Made by a program: the position numbers and the translations under genes | DNA from: Streptomyces marianii | GTDB lineage: Bacteria > Actinomycetota > Actinomycetes > Streptomycetales > Streptomycetaceae | Assembly: GCF_005795905.1 (NCBI RefSeq) | Contig: NZ_VAWE01000001.1 | Location: 4,446,001 to 4,510,000, forward strand | Reading direction: 5' to 3' | Length of the DNA stretch: 64,000 bases | The notes under the pieces: model-generated | The model's input: only the letters and a program-made list of their open reading frames with translations | The model's database searches: none | What the model was told of the DNA's origin: nothing | Shown: positions 1-8,090 of the stretch, piece after piece | Position numbering within the stretch: the stretch's first letter is position 1 | Layout: each line of letters begins with the position of its first letter

Positions 1-2
1 CG

Positions 3-155
3 TTCGGCCGGCGCGACGACGTGCTGGTGCGGCCGGGCTCCGAACTGCGGCCGTACCGCCCGGTTGGAGGCAAGGCGTCGACCCCGACGGCCGCGTACAC
101 GTCGTTGGGGTCGGTGAGGGCCCGGCCGGTCCAACGTGCTGACGTCGCCCGGTGA
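3..155 (+). CDS. C-terminal fragment of an unidentified protein
   Basis: An open frame enters from the left edge of the window and ends at a TGA at 153-155. About 50 codons are visible and nearly all end in G or C, which in Streptomyces favours this frame as coding. The tail is basic (reads ...RARPVQRADVAR). No family can be recognised from so short a piece. A reading on the opposite strand cannot be excluded. Confidence 0.35.
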   Translation, partial: FGRRDDVLVRPGSELRPYRPVGGKASTPTAAYTSLGSVRARPVQRADVAR

Positions 156-190
156 TCCGAGAGGTGACGGGGCGTCCCGACCTGGTGGCG

Positions 191-209
191 CGCCCGTGAC
201 CCACGGGCG
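191..209 (+). terminator. Possible hairpin after the left-edge gene
   Basis: CGCCCGTG and CACGGGCG form an 8-bp stem with a 3-nt loop, 36 bp after the preceding stop codon. No T-run follows, which is usual for Streptomyces terminators. Nothing else is visible in 156-435 apart from the presumed tRNA promoter; TATGCT near 413 could be its -10 box. Confidence 0.3.
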
Positions 210-435
210 GACGCGGTTCTTCCCCTTCGGCCGCATCGACGGCGGCCGGCCGGGGAACCGGTGTCCCGCCCGGCGCACACCGGCGTGGGGCGTACCGCAC
301 ACCTGCTCGACCTGTCGTCCGAGCGGCGCGCACACGCCCGGCAGGACCACGTTTTCCACCCGTGACGTCAGCCTGCGGGGGATACCCGATCGGATGGCGG
401 GCGTCGTACGGCTATGCTCGGGGATGACTCGCCGA

Positions 436-508
436 GGGCCGTTAGCTCAATTGGCAGAGCAGCGGACTTTTAATCCGTTGGTTGTGGGTTCGAGTCCCAC
501 ACGGCCTA
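436..508 (+). tRNA. tRNA-Lys (anticodon UUU)
   Basis: A full cloverleaf can be folded. The acceptor stem is GGGCCGT/ACGGCCT (with a G-U first pair), the D arm is GCTC...GAGC, the anticodon stem is GCGGA/TCCGT around the loop CTTTTAA (anticodon TTT), and the T arm is GTGGG-TTCGAGT-CCCAC. CCA is not encoded (ACCGA follows). The 3' half is the attachment site of the adjacent integrative element, and the intact gene is preserved by the att identity segment. Confidence 0.95.
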
Positions 509-510
509 CC
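465..510 (+). repeat. att1: attachment site in the 3' half of tRNA-Lys
   Basis: A 46-bp segment from the anticodon arm to just past the discriminator base is repeated exactly at 28672-28717 and, over 45 bp, at 39166-39210. The integrase gene starts 33 bp further on, the standard arrangement for tyrosine-integrase elements using a tRNA 3' end. Confidence 0.93.
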
Positions 511-542
511 GACCGCAGGCGGGGGTTAACCCCTCCGACCTG

Positions 543-2156
543 CTACTTAGCGCCTCGACTGGTTTCAACTGGTCGGGGCGCTTCGTCGTTCGCGCGCCCA
601 TGCGGGAGCGATGCGGGAGCGGCGGTGCTGGAACTCCCGTTCGCCGCCACCGCCGGACGCGCTCTCGGGACGAGCCGAGCGGCTGCCTCTGCGGCGGCCT
701 TGTCGACCTCGGGCAGCAGGCTCGTATATGTGTCCGAAGTCAGCGTGATGGTGGAGTGCCGCAGCGTCTCCTTGATGGTGTGGAGGTCGCCACCGCCGGC
801 GTGGGTGAGAGTCGCCGTCCCGTGGCGCAGGTCCCGGAGGTTGATGGGCGGCAGGCCAATCTCCTCGTAGAGGCGCCGGAACTCCTTCGAGACGGTGTCC
901 GGATGCAGCCAGGATCCGTCCTCCTTGGTGAAGACCTTCCCCGTGTTCTGCCAGCTTTTCCCCCACTTGAGGCGCTCTTTGTTCTGCCGGACCCTGTGTG
1001 CCCGCAGAACAGCCACGGTGTCGTTGTCCAGGCCGATGGCGTTCGCGCTGGAGTCCGTCTTTGGCTCCGACTCGTACGGCGTCCATCCGTCCTGCACGAT
1101 CTCGCTCGCGACAGTCAGGAGCCCGGCGTCCAGGTTCACGTGTGTCCAGTCCTGGCCCACGCCTTCGCCGCGCCGCAGCCCGCGGAACGCGATCAGGTGG
1201 AAGAACGCGTAGAGCCGGTGCTCCGACGCGTGGTCCAGGAAGGCCCCGAGCTGTTCCGGCATCCACACCATGACCGGGCTGGGCTTCTCGCCCGTCTCCT
1301 GCCACCGCTCCACCCGCTCAGCCGTCCACAGCAGCGGCTTCGGGCGCTTGCCCGACTCAAGCTCCACGTGCGCGGCCGGGTTGAAGGTGACGAGCTGCCG
1401 GGCTATCGCCGCGTTCAGTGCTGCCCGCAGGGTCCGCCGGATGCTCTGGCGGGTCGCCGGCCCCGTGGGTTTCCGGAAGGGCTTCATCTCGGCGAGCTTC
1501 TCCTTCTCCACCGCCAGCTTCGCCCGCTCGGCGGCGACCGGGCGCCCGGCCTTGCTCGGTTTGCACCGAGCGATCTGATCGCGGCGCTTCTGGTTCTCGG
1601 CCGCGATCACCTCGTTCTCGTCGCCGATGGCGTCGAACATCTCGATGAGGTGCCCCACGTTGAGCCGATCCAGCCGCAGGTGCCCGATGCGCGGCTTCAG
1701 GTGGACCTTGATGTGCGAGGCGTAGCCGTTAGTCGTGGTCTTCCGGGTCTTCTTTGCCGCAAGCCAGGTGTCGAGCCACTCGCCGACCGTGATCCGGATC
1801 GTGAGGGACTGCGTAGTGTGCAGTCGGCGCCGCGTCTCTTCGAGGTCCGGCAATGGCGCCTTGTCCTGCGCCACCTTGGCCAGCATCTCGACGATGCGCT
1901 CGCGGCCCTCTTCGTCGTCCGATTCGGCCAGGGCGAGCAGTGCCCGTACGTGGTCCAGGTCGGCCTGGGCCTCCCCCTTTGACTCATAGCCACCACGAGT
2001 GAACGAGCGCCGCTTGCCCTCGCTGGTGGGCGGGAGCTCCTGCCGCAGCCTGTAGGCCCCATGGCGTTTGTTCTTGAGCTTCGGACACCTACTCCCGAGC
2101 AGCTTCCCGCTCTCTTGGTCCCGGCAGTTGCACCGCCGGTGAGTCGACCCGTTCAA
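543..2156 (-). CDS. int: Tyrosine site-specific integrase of element 1
   Basis: This 537-residue phage-type tyrosine recombinase should catalyse integration at, and with an excisionase excision from, the tRNA-Lys att site beside it. The N-terminus has a Cys-rich segment (RRCNCRDQ), then an arm-binding/SAM-like region. The catalytic domain shows box I Arg in FRGLRRGEG, box II RDLRHGTA, then LRHSTITLTSDTYTSLL with the His and the nucleophilic Tyr near residue 475. Box II has Arg where His is usual in HxxR, a tolerated variant in the family. The TTG start at 2156 follows GAGGGG and lies 2 nt after the stop of the upstream gene, so the two are probably translationally coupled. Confidence 0.92.
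   Translation of the reverse strand: MNGSTHRRCNCRDQESGKLLGSRCPKLKNKRHGAYRLRQELPPTSEGKRRSFTRGGYESKGEAQADLDHVRALLALAESDDEEGRERIVEMLAKVAQDKAPLPDLEETRRRLHTTQSLTIRITVGEWLDTWLAAKKTRKTTTNGYASHIKVHLKPRIGHLRLDRLNVGHLIEMFDAIGDENEVIAAENQKRRDQIARCKPSKAGRPVAAERAKLAVEKEKLAEMKPFRKPTGPATRQSIRRTLRAALNAAIARQLVTFNPAAHVELESGKRPKPLLWTAERVERWQETGEKPSPVMVWMPEQLGAFLDHASEHRLYAFFHLIAFRGLRRGEGVGQDWTHVNLDAGLLTVASEIVQDGWTPYESEPKTDSSANAIGLDNDTVAVLRAHRVRQNKERLKWGKSWQNTGKVFTKEDGSWLHPDTVSKEFRRLYEEIGLPPINLRDLRHGTATLTHAGGGDLHTIKETLRHSTITLTSDTYTSLLPEVDKAAAEAAARLVPRARPAVAANGSSSTAAPASLPHGRANDEAPRPVETSRGAK
600..621. repeat. 11-bp tandem repeat, left arm of element 1
   Basis: Two head-to-tail copies of ATGCGGGAGCG lie about 90 bp inside att1, overlapping the end of the integrase gene. 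A near-identical pair (ATGCGGGAGCA, TTGCGGGAGCG) lies at 28525-28546, just before att2. The pair brackets element 1 and probably marks integrase arm-binding sites. Confidence 0.6.
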
Positions 2157-2158
2157 TC

Positions 2159-2821
2159 TCAGTCCCCCTCAACAGATCCCCGAGACCCCTTCGCGACGGG
2201 CCCCAACTGGCCTTGCTTACGTGCCGCCCCGACCCACTTCGCGGCAGCGGAGTGGGACACGCCGAAGTGCTCGGCGACCGCGACGGTGGGCGGCTGGCCC
2301 TGCTTATGCGCCTCGCTGTAGACCTCCGCCACGTTGGCCAGGTGGTCCGGCGTGAGGCTGCGGCGCTGTCCAGGCGTCTGGTGTGTCGGCAGGAGATCGA
2401 ACAGCGGGGCCAGCAGCCGCCGTGCCTCTTCCTTCTTCCGCTCGAACGCGGAAGCCGACTGGTCGGCCTGGGGGGCAAGGATCTCCCCGAGCCATTCGGT
2501 AGCCGAGCTGTTCACCAACTGCATGAACGCGGCGTGCTTCCATGTCGCGATTCCCGCCGCTTCTAGAACCGTTTCGAGTCCGAAGTCGGCTCCCGTGTCA
2601 CCGGTCATGACGGACACGAGCTGTACGCCCGACTGGGGGGCGGCGCGGAAGCACAGCGCGACCGTGGCGCGGACCTTCTTCCCTACCGCGATACCAGTGA
2701 AGTGGCTCGGCATCTTCAGGTGCCCGAGATCGACGAGGGGCGGTTCCCCACGGAACTGGTCGTAGGGCCAGCCTGGGGCGGCTACGTAGTCCCATCCATC
2801 GGGCACTCCATCATTCTGCAT
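2159..2821 (-). CDS. Helix-turn-helix protein coupled to the integrase
   Basis: This 220-residue protein (from the ATG at 2821) sits directly upstream of int in the same operon. Its N-terminal two thirds has no domain I can name. The C-terminal end (about 175-210) holds an HTH-like segment, PPTVAVAEHFGVSHSAAAKW, after an Arg-rich linker. I recall similar proteins upstream of integrases in Streptomyces elements, but their function is unknown. The longer frame starting at 2902 adds an atypical N-terminus, so the start at MQNDGVPDG is preferred. It is a candidate DNA-binding partner for integration, excision or regulation. Confidence 0.7.
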   Translation of the reverse strand: MQNDGVPDGWDYVAAPGWPYDQFRGEPPLVDLGHLKMPSHFTGIAVGKKVRATVALCFRAAPQSGVQLVSVMTGDTGADFGLETVLEAAGIATWKHAAFMQLVNSSATEWLGEILAPQADQSASAFERKKEEARRLLAPLFDLLPTHQTPGQRRSLTPDHLANVAEVYSEAHKQGQPPTVAVAEHFGVSHSAAAKWVGAARKQGQLGPVAKGSRGSVEGD

Positions 2822-3066
2822 GCCTGAATCCTGCCTGAAGGGCAAGGAAGTGGCAAGGATGATTGGCCCTCTCGTTCTCGTGCATGCGTTCAGGCTCTCC
2901 ACCCTGCTTTCCCTATCCTTTCTTGTCTGTGCTCATCAAGGCTCATTTGGTCCCGCATCTTCCCCCCTGTTCCCTGCCTAACCTTGCCTAAGGGCAAGGT
3001 TGACCCTGACCTAACGGGCGGGAAAGTCCTGTGGAGTTGGGGCAAGGTATCGGCTAGGCTCGGTCC
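2822..3066. promoter_or_regulatory. Divergent control region with GGCAAGG repeats
   Basis: GGCAAGG occurs at 2841, 2852, 2993 and 3041, and its complement CCTTGCC at 2982. The copies at 2980-2988 and 2993-3001 form the dyad AACCTTGCC-TAAG-GGCAAGGTT. The region separates the leftward int operon from the rightward XRE/replication operon, so these are likely operators for the repressor at 3067. TTGACC at 3000-3005 may be a -35 box. This is inference from position and repetition. Confidence 0.5.
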
Positions 3067-3312
3067 ATGATCAGAACTGATGTCCTACGTCTCGCGCAGG
3101 TGCGGGCCGACGCTGCCTCAGGGGCAGCGATGCGCACGCGTGCCGCCGCTCGGCTGTCGCTGTCGGAGATCGCGGACCTGTGCGGGGTGGACCCGTCGAC
3201 GGTGTGGCGCTGGGAGCGGGGGAAGCGGACCCCAAGGGGAGAAGCGGCGCTCGCCTATGCCCGCGTCCTCGACGACTTGACCCAGCAGCGAAACCGAGAG
3301 CAGGTGGCATGA
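3067..3312 (+). CDS. Small XRE-family repressor-like DNA-binding protein
   Basis: This 81-residue protein contains an XRE-type HTH: LSLSEIADLCGVDPSTVWRW is a canonical helix-turn-helix, followed by ERGKRTPRGEAALAYARVLDDL. It is the first gene of the rightward element operon and its stop overlaps the start of the next gene (ATGA). It faces the GGCAAGG repeat region and probably controls the switch between the int and replication operons. Homologous repressors are usual at this position in integrative elements. Confidence 0.8.
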   Translation: MIRTDVLRLAQVRADAASGAAMRTRAAARLSLSEIADLCGVDPSTVWRWERGKRTPRGEAALAYARVLDDLTQQRNREQVA

Positions 3313-3587
3313 GCGGCGCCCTCACTCGAGCAGAGCTGCTCGCCCTCCCCGCGACCATCGACCTTGAGACCGCCGGCCGCGCGTTCGGGCTCAAGCGCAG
3401 TACGACGTACGCCCTGGCCAAGCGGGGGGAGCTACCAGTGCGGACTCTGCGACTCGGCCGCGCGCTGCGGGTCGTCACCGCCGAGCTGCACGAGGCACTC
3501 GGCGTCCGTCCACAGGAAGAGGCCGGGCTCCGTGCGGATGTTGACGCATCCGCCGGAGCCCTCGAACTCTCCTCCGTCCAAGCCTGA
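3309..3587 (+). CDS. Excisionase-like helix-turn-helix protein
   Basis: This 92-residue protein starts at the ATG of an ATGA overlap with the upstream gene. The segment DLETAGRAFGLKRSTTYALA followed by RGELPVRTLRLGRALRV is a winged-helix/MerR-like DNA-binding fold of the AlpA/excisionase type. By size, fold and position (upstream of the primase-polymerase) it is the best candidate for Xis of element 1. The assignment as excisionase is inferred. Confidence 0.7.
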   Translation: MSGALTRAELLALPATIDLETAGRAFGLKRSTTYALAKRGELPVRTLRLGRALRVVTAELHEALGVRPQEEAGLRADVDASAGALELSSVQA

Positions 3588-3651
3588 ACAGACGGCGGCA
3601 CGGGGTGCGAACGACCAAGCCCGCCCCGTGCCGCCGCAAGGAGACCTCTAC

Positions 3652-4752
3652 ATGCAGGAGCCTATCCAGCTCCCTCGCGCTGCCGAATTCGGCTCACACT
3701 CGAACTCCTTCCGCCCTGCTGCACCGAACCCCCTGCGCGTCGCCCTGTGGGCCGCCGCGCAGGGCTGGCATGTTCATCCGCTCACGCCGGGAACCAAGAT
3801 CCCCGTACGCGGATGCGACCGGTGCTCCCCGCGCAGCAAGCAGCGCCCCAACCCGCGGTACACCGAGCACGACGGGCACGGCTGCCCCTGCATCGCCTCC
3901 GGCCGTCCCTGTCACGGGGTGCTCGCCGCTACTGATGACCCTGGCCGGATCGCCGATTGGTGGCACCGCCTGCCTTTCGCCGGCGTGGGGGTCGCCGCTG
4001 GACCCTCCGGGCTGGTGATCCTCGATGTGGACAGCCATGGGGGACAGGTCCCCGCCGACCAGTCGGCCCTCCTCCCCGGTGTCGACCTGCCCCTCGACGT
4101 TGCCCCCGGCAGCATCACGGACGGCCGTGACACGCTCGCCCTGCTTGCCGAAGTACGGCGCGCGCCGCTGCCCGGTTGTGGCCAGCAGACGCTGACCGTC
4201 CTGACGCCGTCCGGCGGAGTGCACTACTGGTTCAAGGCGCCTAGCGGCACGACGTGGCGTCCGCTTGCCGGGGCACTGGGCTGGCAGCTCGACCTGCGCG
4301 CCGGGACCTCGTACGCCGTCGCGCCCGGCACGATCACCAGGAAGGGCACGTACAAGGCGCTGGGCGACTGCCGGAGCGTCGCGGAGCTGCCTGTCTGGTT
4401 GGCCCGCGATCTCGACCGCACAGGGCACCGAGTACGACTCGAGCGGCCACGGGTCGTACCGCCGTGGCGTGGCCGCTCGCTCGGGGGAGGCTACGTCGCA
4501 GCCGCGGTACACCGCGAACTGACCGCGGTGGCCCAGGCGCCCTCTGGAACCCGCAATGGCGCCCTGAACCGCGCGGCGTTCAGCCTCGGCACGCTGCTGA
4601 CTCCCGCCTCTCTCGACCGGCAGCAGGTCGCTGACGCGCTGCTCGATGCAGCTCGGCACGCTGGCCTGCCGGATCGCGAAGCCGAAGCGGCGATCCGATC
4701 GGGTCTGACCGCTGGTGAACGCCAGCCACGCACTCTCAAGGGGGCCGCATGA
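3652..4752 (+). CDS. Bifunctional primase-polymerase
   Basis: This 366-residue protein starts at the ATG preceded by AAGGAG. It has a prim-pol domain: PLTPGTKIPVRGC near the N-terminus, a Cys-rich insertion (CDRC...CPC...C), the catalytic metal-binding pair in LVILDVDSHGG, and the downstream GGVHYWFKAP and DLRAGTSYAVAPGT motifs. The C-terminal part (about 250-366) is helical. Such proteins start DNA synthesis on integrative-element replicons. It overlaps the downstream ATPase gene by 4 bp (ATGA), and together they form the replication module of element 1. Confidence 0.9.
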   Translation: MQEPIQLPRAAEFGSHSNSFRPAAPNPLRVALWAAAQGWHVHPLTPGTKIPVRGCDRCSPRSKQRPNPRYTEHDGHGCPCIASGRPCHGVLAATDDPGRIADWWHRLPFAGVGVAAGPSGLVILDVDSHGGQVPADQSALLPGVDLPLDVAPGSITDGRDTLALLAEVRRAPLPGCGQQTLTVLTPSGGVHYWFKAPSGTTWRPLAGALGWQLDLRAGTSYAVAPGTITRKGTYKALGDCRSVAELPVWLARDLDRTGHRVRLERPRVVPPWRGRSLGGGYVAAAVHRELTAVAQAPSGTRNGALNRAAFSLGTLLTPASLDRQQVADALLDAARHAGLPDREAEAAIRSGLTAGERQPRTLKGAA

Positions 4753-6305
4753 CCACGCCACTGCCGTATGACGCGGCATCTGTGGCTCGCTCGCTCGTCG
4801 CCATACCCGGGGGTCTGAGCGGCTCCGCGTCGGATGGGGCGCAGCAGCGTCAGCACAAGGGCCCGCCGCAGACCGAGGTGCTCCGCGCGATCGGGCAGAA
4901 CGAGTTCCGGTACCTGCGCAGCAACGGTGACCCCTACGCCGTGCCCTGGGACGGGGCGCCGATCGCCGTACCGCTTCGGGCCAAGGCGCACAGCTCCACT
5001 GGCAGCGTCCGGCAGCTGCTCACCGTGCGTTATCTCCAGGCGCATGACCGCACCCCGTCGCAGACAGCTCTCAGCGACGCGGTGGCCGCTCTCGACGCTC
5101 TCGCCCTGTCGGCCCCTGAGACGAACCTGTGGCTCCGTGTCGCTCCGGATGCGCACGACCCGAACGTGACATGGCTCGACCTCGGCCGGCCCGACGGCCA
5201 GTCCGTTCGTGTTGCCCCGGACGGCTGGACACTCACCTACCCCGACCCGGAAGAAGGGCCGATCTGGCGACGTACCAAGTTGATTGGTGAACTCCCACTG
5301 CCCGAGCGCCCCCAGGATGGCTGGCTGGCGGGCATCGACACCCTCGCCCAGATCCTCCCGTTCACCGCGGGGACGCTGCCCCTGGCAGTGGCTTGGTGGC
5401 TCGCCGCCCTGCGCCCGTCCCTCCCACGCCCCATCGCCTACCTCACCGGAGAGCAGGGCACAGGCAAGACCACAGCGGGACGGATGCTTGTAGGTCTCCT
5501 CGACGGCGCGGCAATCCCGCTCCGCCAGGCACCGGAGAACCTCAAAGACCTCGGAGTCACCGCCTCGGCCGGATGGACCCTTCCCTTCGACAACCTTTCG
5601 GGAATCCCGAAGTGGATGTCGGATGCCCTATGCCGCGTCGTCACCGGCGGAGCGCAGGTCAGCCGTGCCCTCTACAGCGACGACGACGTCAGCATCCTGG
5701 TCAGCCAGCGCCCCGTCCTGCTCACGGGCATCGACACCGGTGCCATGTCCAACGACCTTGCCGAACGCTGCATGGCTCTTGAACTCCAGCGCATCACCAA
5801 GCGACGCTCCCTGGCGGAGCTCTGGGGCGCATACGAGCGGGCGAGTCCCCAAATCCTGGGCGCGCTCCTGGATCTGGCTGTCATGGTGTGGGCCGACCTT
5901 CCCCACGCTGCGGCTGCCCTGGTCGACCGACCGCGCATGGCCGACTTCTCCGAACTACTGCACGCGCTGGACCGCGTAACAGGCTGGACGGCCCTGGAGA
6001 CCTTCCATGGCTCGCAGGACGAGCTCGTCGAGGCTGTGCTCGACGGGAACCCGGTCACGGCGGTGCTACGGGACTGGGCGAGCTCACCCGGCTTCCCCAA
6101 TGGTGGGTGGACCGGCACTATGACCGAACTCAATGCGCTGCTGTCCGCGCGTTGCAGTCCAGGGGAGAGGTGGCCCCAGACGTCCGCTGTCCTCAGCGCC
6201 CGGCTCAAGCAGTCGGCGCCAGCCCTTCGCTCCCGGGGCATCAACGTGATCGCCCCGACGAGCAACAAGAACGGCAGGAAGTACACGATCACGTTCACCC
6301 CGTAG
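4749..6305 (+). CDS. Replication ATPase/helicase-like partner of the primase-polymerase
   Basis: This 518-residue P-loop NTPase has Walker A GEQGTGKTT at residues 234-242, preceded by PIAYL, and a likely second metal/ATP segment WTLPFDNLSGIPKWMSDALC. Arg-rich sensor-like residues follow (SNDLAERCMALEL). The C-terminal part (LKQSAPALRSRGINV ... NKNGRKYTITF) looks like a winged helix of the kind seen at the end of phage/plasmid primase-helicases. It probably loads at the adjacent origin and unwinds DNA for the primase. A degenerate copy of its C-terminus survives in element 2 at 35507-35641. Confidence 0.85.
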   Translation: MTTPLPYDAASVARSLVAIPGGLSGSASDGAQQRQHKGPPQTEVLRAIGQNEFRYLRSNGDPYAVPWDGAPIAVPLRAKAHSSTGSVRQLLTVRYLQAHDRTPSQTALSDAVAALDALALSAPETNLWLRVAPDAHDPNVTWLDLGRPDGQSVRVAPDGWTLTYPDPEEGPIWRRTKLIGELPLPERPQDGWLAGIDTLAQILPFTAGTLPLAVAWWLAALRPSLPRPIAYLTGEQGTGKTTAGRMLVGLLDGAAIPLRQAPENLKDLGVTASAGWTLPFDNLSGIPKWMSDALCRVVTGGAQVSRALYSDDDVSILVSQRPVLLTGIDTGAMSNDLAERCMALELQRITKRRSLAELWGAYERASPQILGALLDLAVMVWADLPHAAAALVDRPRMADFSELLHALDRVTGWTALETFHGSQDELVEAVLDGNPVTAVLRDWASSPGFPNGGWTGTMTELNALLSARCSPGERWPQTSAVLSARLKQSAPALRSRGINVIAPTSNKNGRKYTITFTP

Positions 6306-6369
6306 CCCGCTCCACCGACCACAGCCGCCTCGGCCCGCGCGCACTGCGGACCGGGGCCGCTGCGTACCC

Positions 6370-6549
6370 GGGGACGGTGGGGGACGCCCTCGGCAGCCGA
6401 GGGGACGCACTGGGGACGACCCCGAACGACCCCAGATCGCCCCGCTCATCGGTCAGGCACAGGCAAGAGCCGGTTTCGGGTACGAGGGGGACGCTGCTGC
6501 ACCCTCTCTTCTCTGTCCCCCAGGTGAGGAGGAAAGAGAGGCAGAGAGG
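6370..6549. other. Putative replication origin of element 1
   Basis: Five copies of GGGGACG lie at 6370, 6380, 6401, 6412 and 6487, immediately downstream of the replication genes. They are followed by a hairpin with pyrimidine/purine arms (CCTCTCTTCTCT ... AAAGAGAGGCAGAGAGG, about 6502-6549). The same arrangement, GGGGACG copies then a purine-rich hairpin then AGC(A/G)(T/G)CGTCCCCC, recurs at 37211-37402 in element 2. Conservation of a non-coding block in two otherwise different elements supports an origin or other cis-acting role. Confidence 0.55.
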
Positions 6550-6624
6550 ACACCGGAAGCATCGTCCCCCGCGTACCCCTGGCCGGTGCCGCGACCGGTC
6601 GCGCCTCGCGCGCGCGTGCGCGCG

Positions 6625-6797
6625 AACTAGTGCCGCGGCAGGCAACGTTCGCCCGTCGAGGAGCGGCGTCCGGTGCGGGCTCTCGGCGTGCCGGCCGGAA
6701 GCCCTCGTACTGGACGTACTCGGGATTTCGGCCGGTGCGGCGAGAGGGCGTGCCGGGCGTCGCGACGGGGCGAACGTTGCCTGATGCGGCACTAGTT
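6625..6797. repeat. 173-bp imperfect palindrome, MITE-like
   Basis: The outer arms are 30 bp (6625-6654 and 6768-6797) and match at 28 of 30 positions, beginning AACTAGTGCCGC and ending GCGGCACTAGTT. The interior is also partly self-complementary (GGCTCTCGGCGTGCCGGCCG against CGGCCGGTGCGGCGAGAG), so the whole unit can fold into a long branched hairpin. No transposase frame fits inside. It lies between the putative origin and the cargo genes, and could be a mobile palindromic repeat or a boundary of inserted cargo. Confidence 0.75.
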
Positions 6798-7052
6798 GAC
6801 GTTTCCTCTGGCCCATTCTGAGCCCGTTGCGGCCGGTCCAGAGACGTGCTCCGCTGGCTGCAGCCGATACGGCCCGAACAGGAAACGGCCCCCCGCTGTT
6901 GCCGCCGAGGTGGAGCTGCGCACCGGTGCGGCTCCGCTTGCCTTGCTCGAACGGATGCTGACCATCGGCTGGGAAGTTGATCTGCTCTGCCGGCCCCGCC
7001 GCTCATGGAGGCGGGATGGTGTCGCATTGCGGTTCGTGACAGGGTCGCGCTC

Positions 7053-8078
7053 ATGCGGATTTTGGTGATGGGCGGCACCTGGTTCCTAGGTCGGGCAATC
7101 GTTGACGATGCCCTTCGACGCGGGTGGGTGGTAACGACGTTCAACCGGGGACGCTCCGGTGTGGTCGAGGGCGCCGACACGGTCCGGGGCGACCGGACCA
7201 ACCCCGACGACTTGAAGCGGCTAGCCTCACAGGGACCGTGGGATGCCGTAATCGACACATCCAGTAGCGAGTTCCCACCCCGTGACGTGCTTCTCGCCGC
7301 CGACCTCCTGCGCCCGGCCGCCGCCCGGTGGGTGCACGTCTCCACGGTGTCCGTGTATCAGGGGTGGCCCCACCACCCGCTCACCGAGGACTCCCCGCTG
7401 TTGGAGTGCCCGCCGGACGCCGATGAGTCATTCGGGCACACCGGTGCCGACGGCAGCCCGACGAAGTATGGGTTCCAGAAGGCGGGTGGAGAGGCTGCCG
7501 TGCGCACCACTTTCGGAGACGACGTGGTGTTCCTGCGACCCGGCGTGATCCTGGGGCCTGGTGAGTACGTCGGCCGGCTCCCCTGGTGGCTCACCCGTGC
7601 CCAGCGTGGCGGCTCGATGGTCGTCCCGGCGCCGGCTACCCAGATGATCCAGCCTGTCGATGTTCGGGACGTCGCAGCCTTCGCCGTTGATCAGGCCGCT
7701 AACACCGGTGGCTCCAGCCGGGCGTTCAACATCGCCCACCCCGAGGGCATCAGCTGGGCTGACTTCATCACCACGTGCCTGGCCGTCACCGGTAGCACCG
7801 GCAACCCGGTATGGGCGGAAGCGGTGGCACTCGCCGCGCACGGGGTCAAGCAGTGGACAGAGCTTCCGCTGTGGCGCACCCACTCCGGGGTGTGGTCCGT
7901 CGATGCCTCCCGTGCCGTAGCTGCCGGGCTCCGCTGCCGTCCGCTCGCCGACACGATTGCCGACACCTGGGCGTGGATGCAGGCAGACGGCCGACCGGTC
8001 GAACACCCGAGGTGGGCCGAGCACGGAGTGGACCCGGACAAGGAAGCCCAGATCCTCGCCGCCCTCGGCTGCCAGTAG
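7053..8078 (+). CDS. NAD-dependent epimerase/dehydratase-like protein
   Basis: This 341-residue extended short-chain dehydrogenase starts at the ATG of MRILVMGGTWFLGRAI. The Rossmann NAD(P) motif is GGTWFLG, and the acidic/basic end of strand 2 is FNRGRSG. The later segments VIDTSSSE, VSTVSVYQGWPHHP and FLRPGVILGPGEY match the sugar-epimerase family. The usual catalytic YxxxK may be YGFQK (about residue 148). The substrate cannot be told. It stands convergent to the regulator at 8091 and is not obviously part of the radical SAM operon. Confidence 0.78.
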   Translation: MRILVMGGTWFLGRAIVDDALRRGWVVTTFNRGRSGVVEGADTVRGDRTNPDDLKRLASQGPWDAVIDTSSSEFPPRDVLLAADLLRPAAARWVHVSTVSVYQGWPHHPLTEDSPLLECPPDADESFGHTGADGSPTKYGFQKAGGEAAVRTTFGDDVVFLRPGVILGPGEYVGRLPWWLTRAQRGGSMVVPAPATQMIQPVDVRDVAAFAVDQAANTGGSSRAFNIAHPEGISWADFITTCLAVTGSTGNPVWAEAVALAAHGVKQWTELPLWRTHSGVWSVDASRAVAAGLRCRPLADTIADTWAWMQADGRPVEHPRWAEHGVDPDKEAQILAALGCQ

Positions 8079-8090
8079 GCACGGGGCGAG

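Noticed and set aside
136..870. Open frame of 244 codons across the tRNA and the int 3' end
   Set aside because: It runs through a tRNA gene and antisense to the integrase; the product is low-complexity.
600..1982. Long frame (460 codons) on the plus strand
   Set aside because: Antisense shadow of the integrase gene, whose protein has clear recombinase motifs.
6630..6821. 63-codon frame
   Set aside because: It lies inside the 173-bp palindrome and exists only because of its symmetry.
7053..8078. Epimerase-like gene as part of the radical SAM cluster
   Set aside because: It is separated by a convergent regulator and has no shared promoter; kept as a neighbour only.
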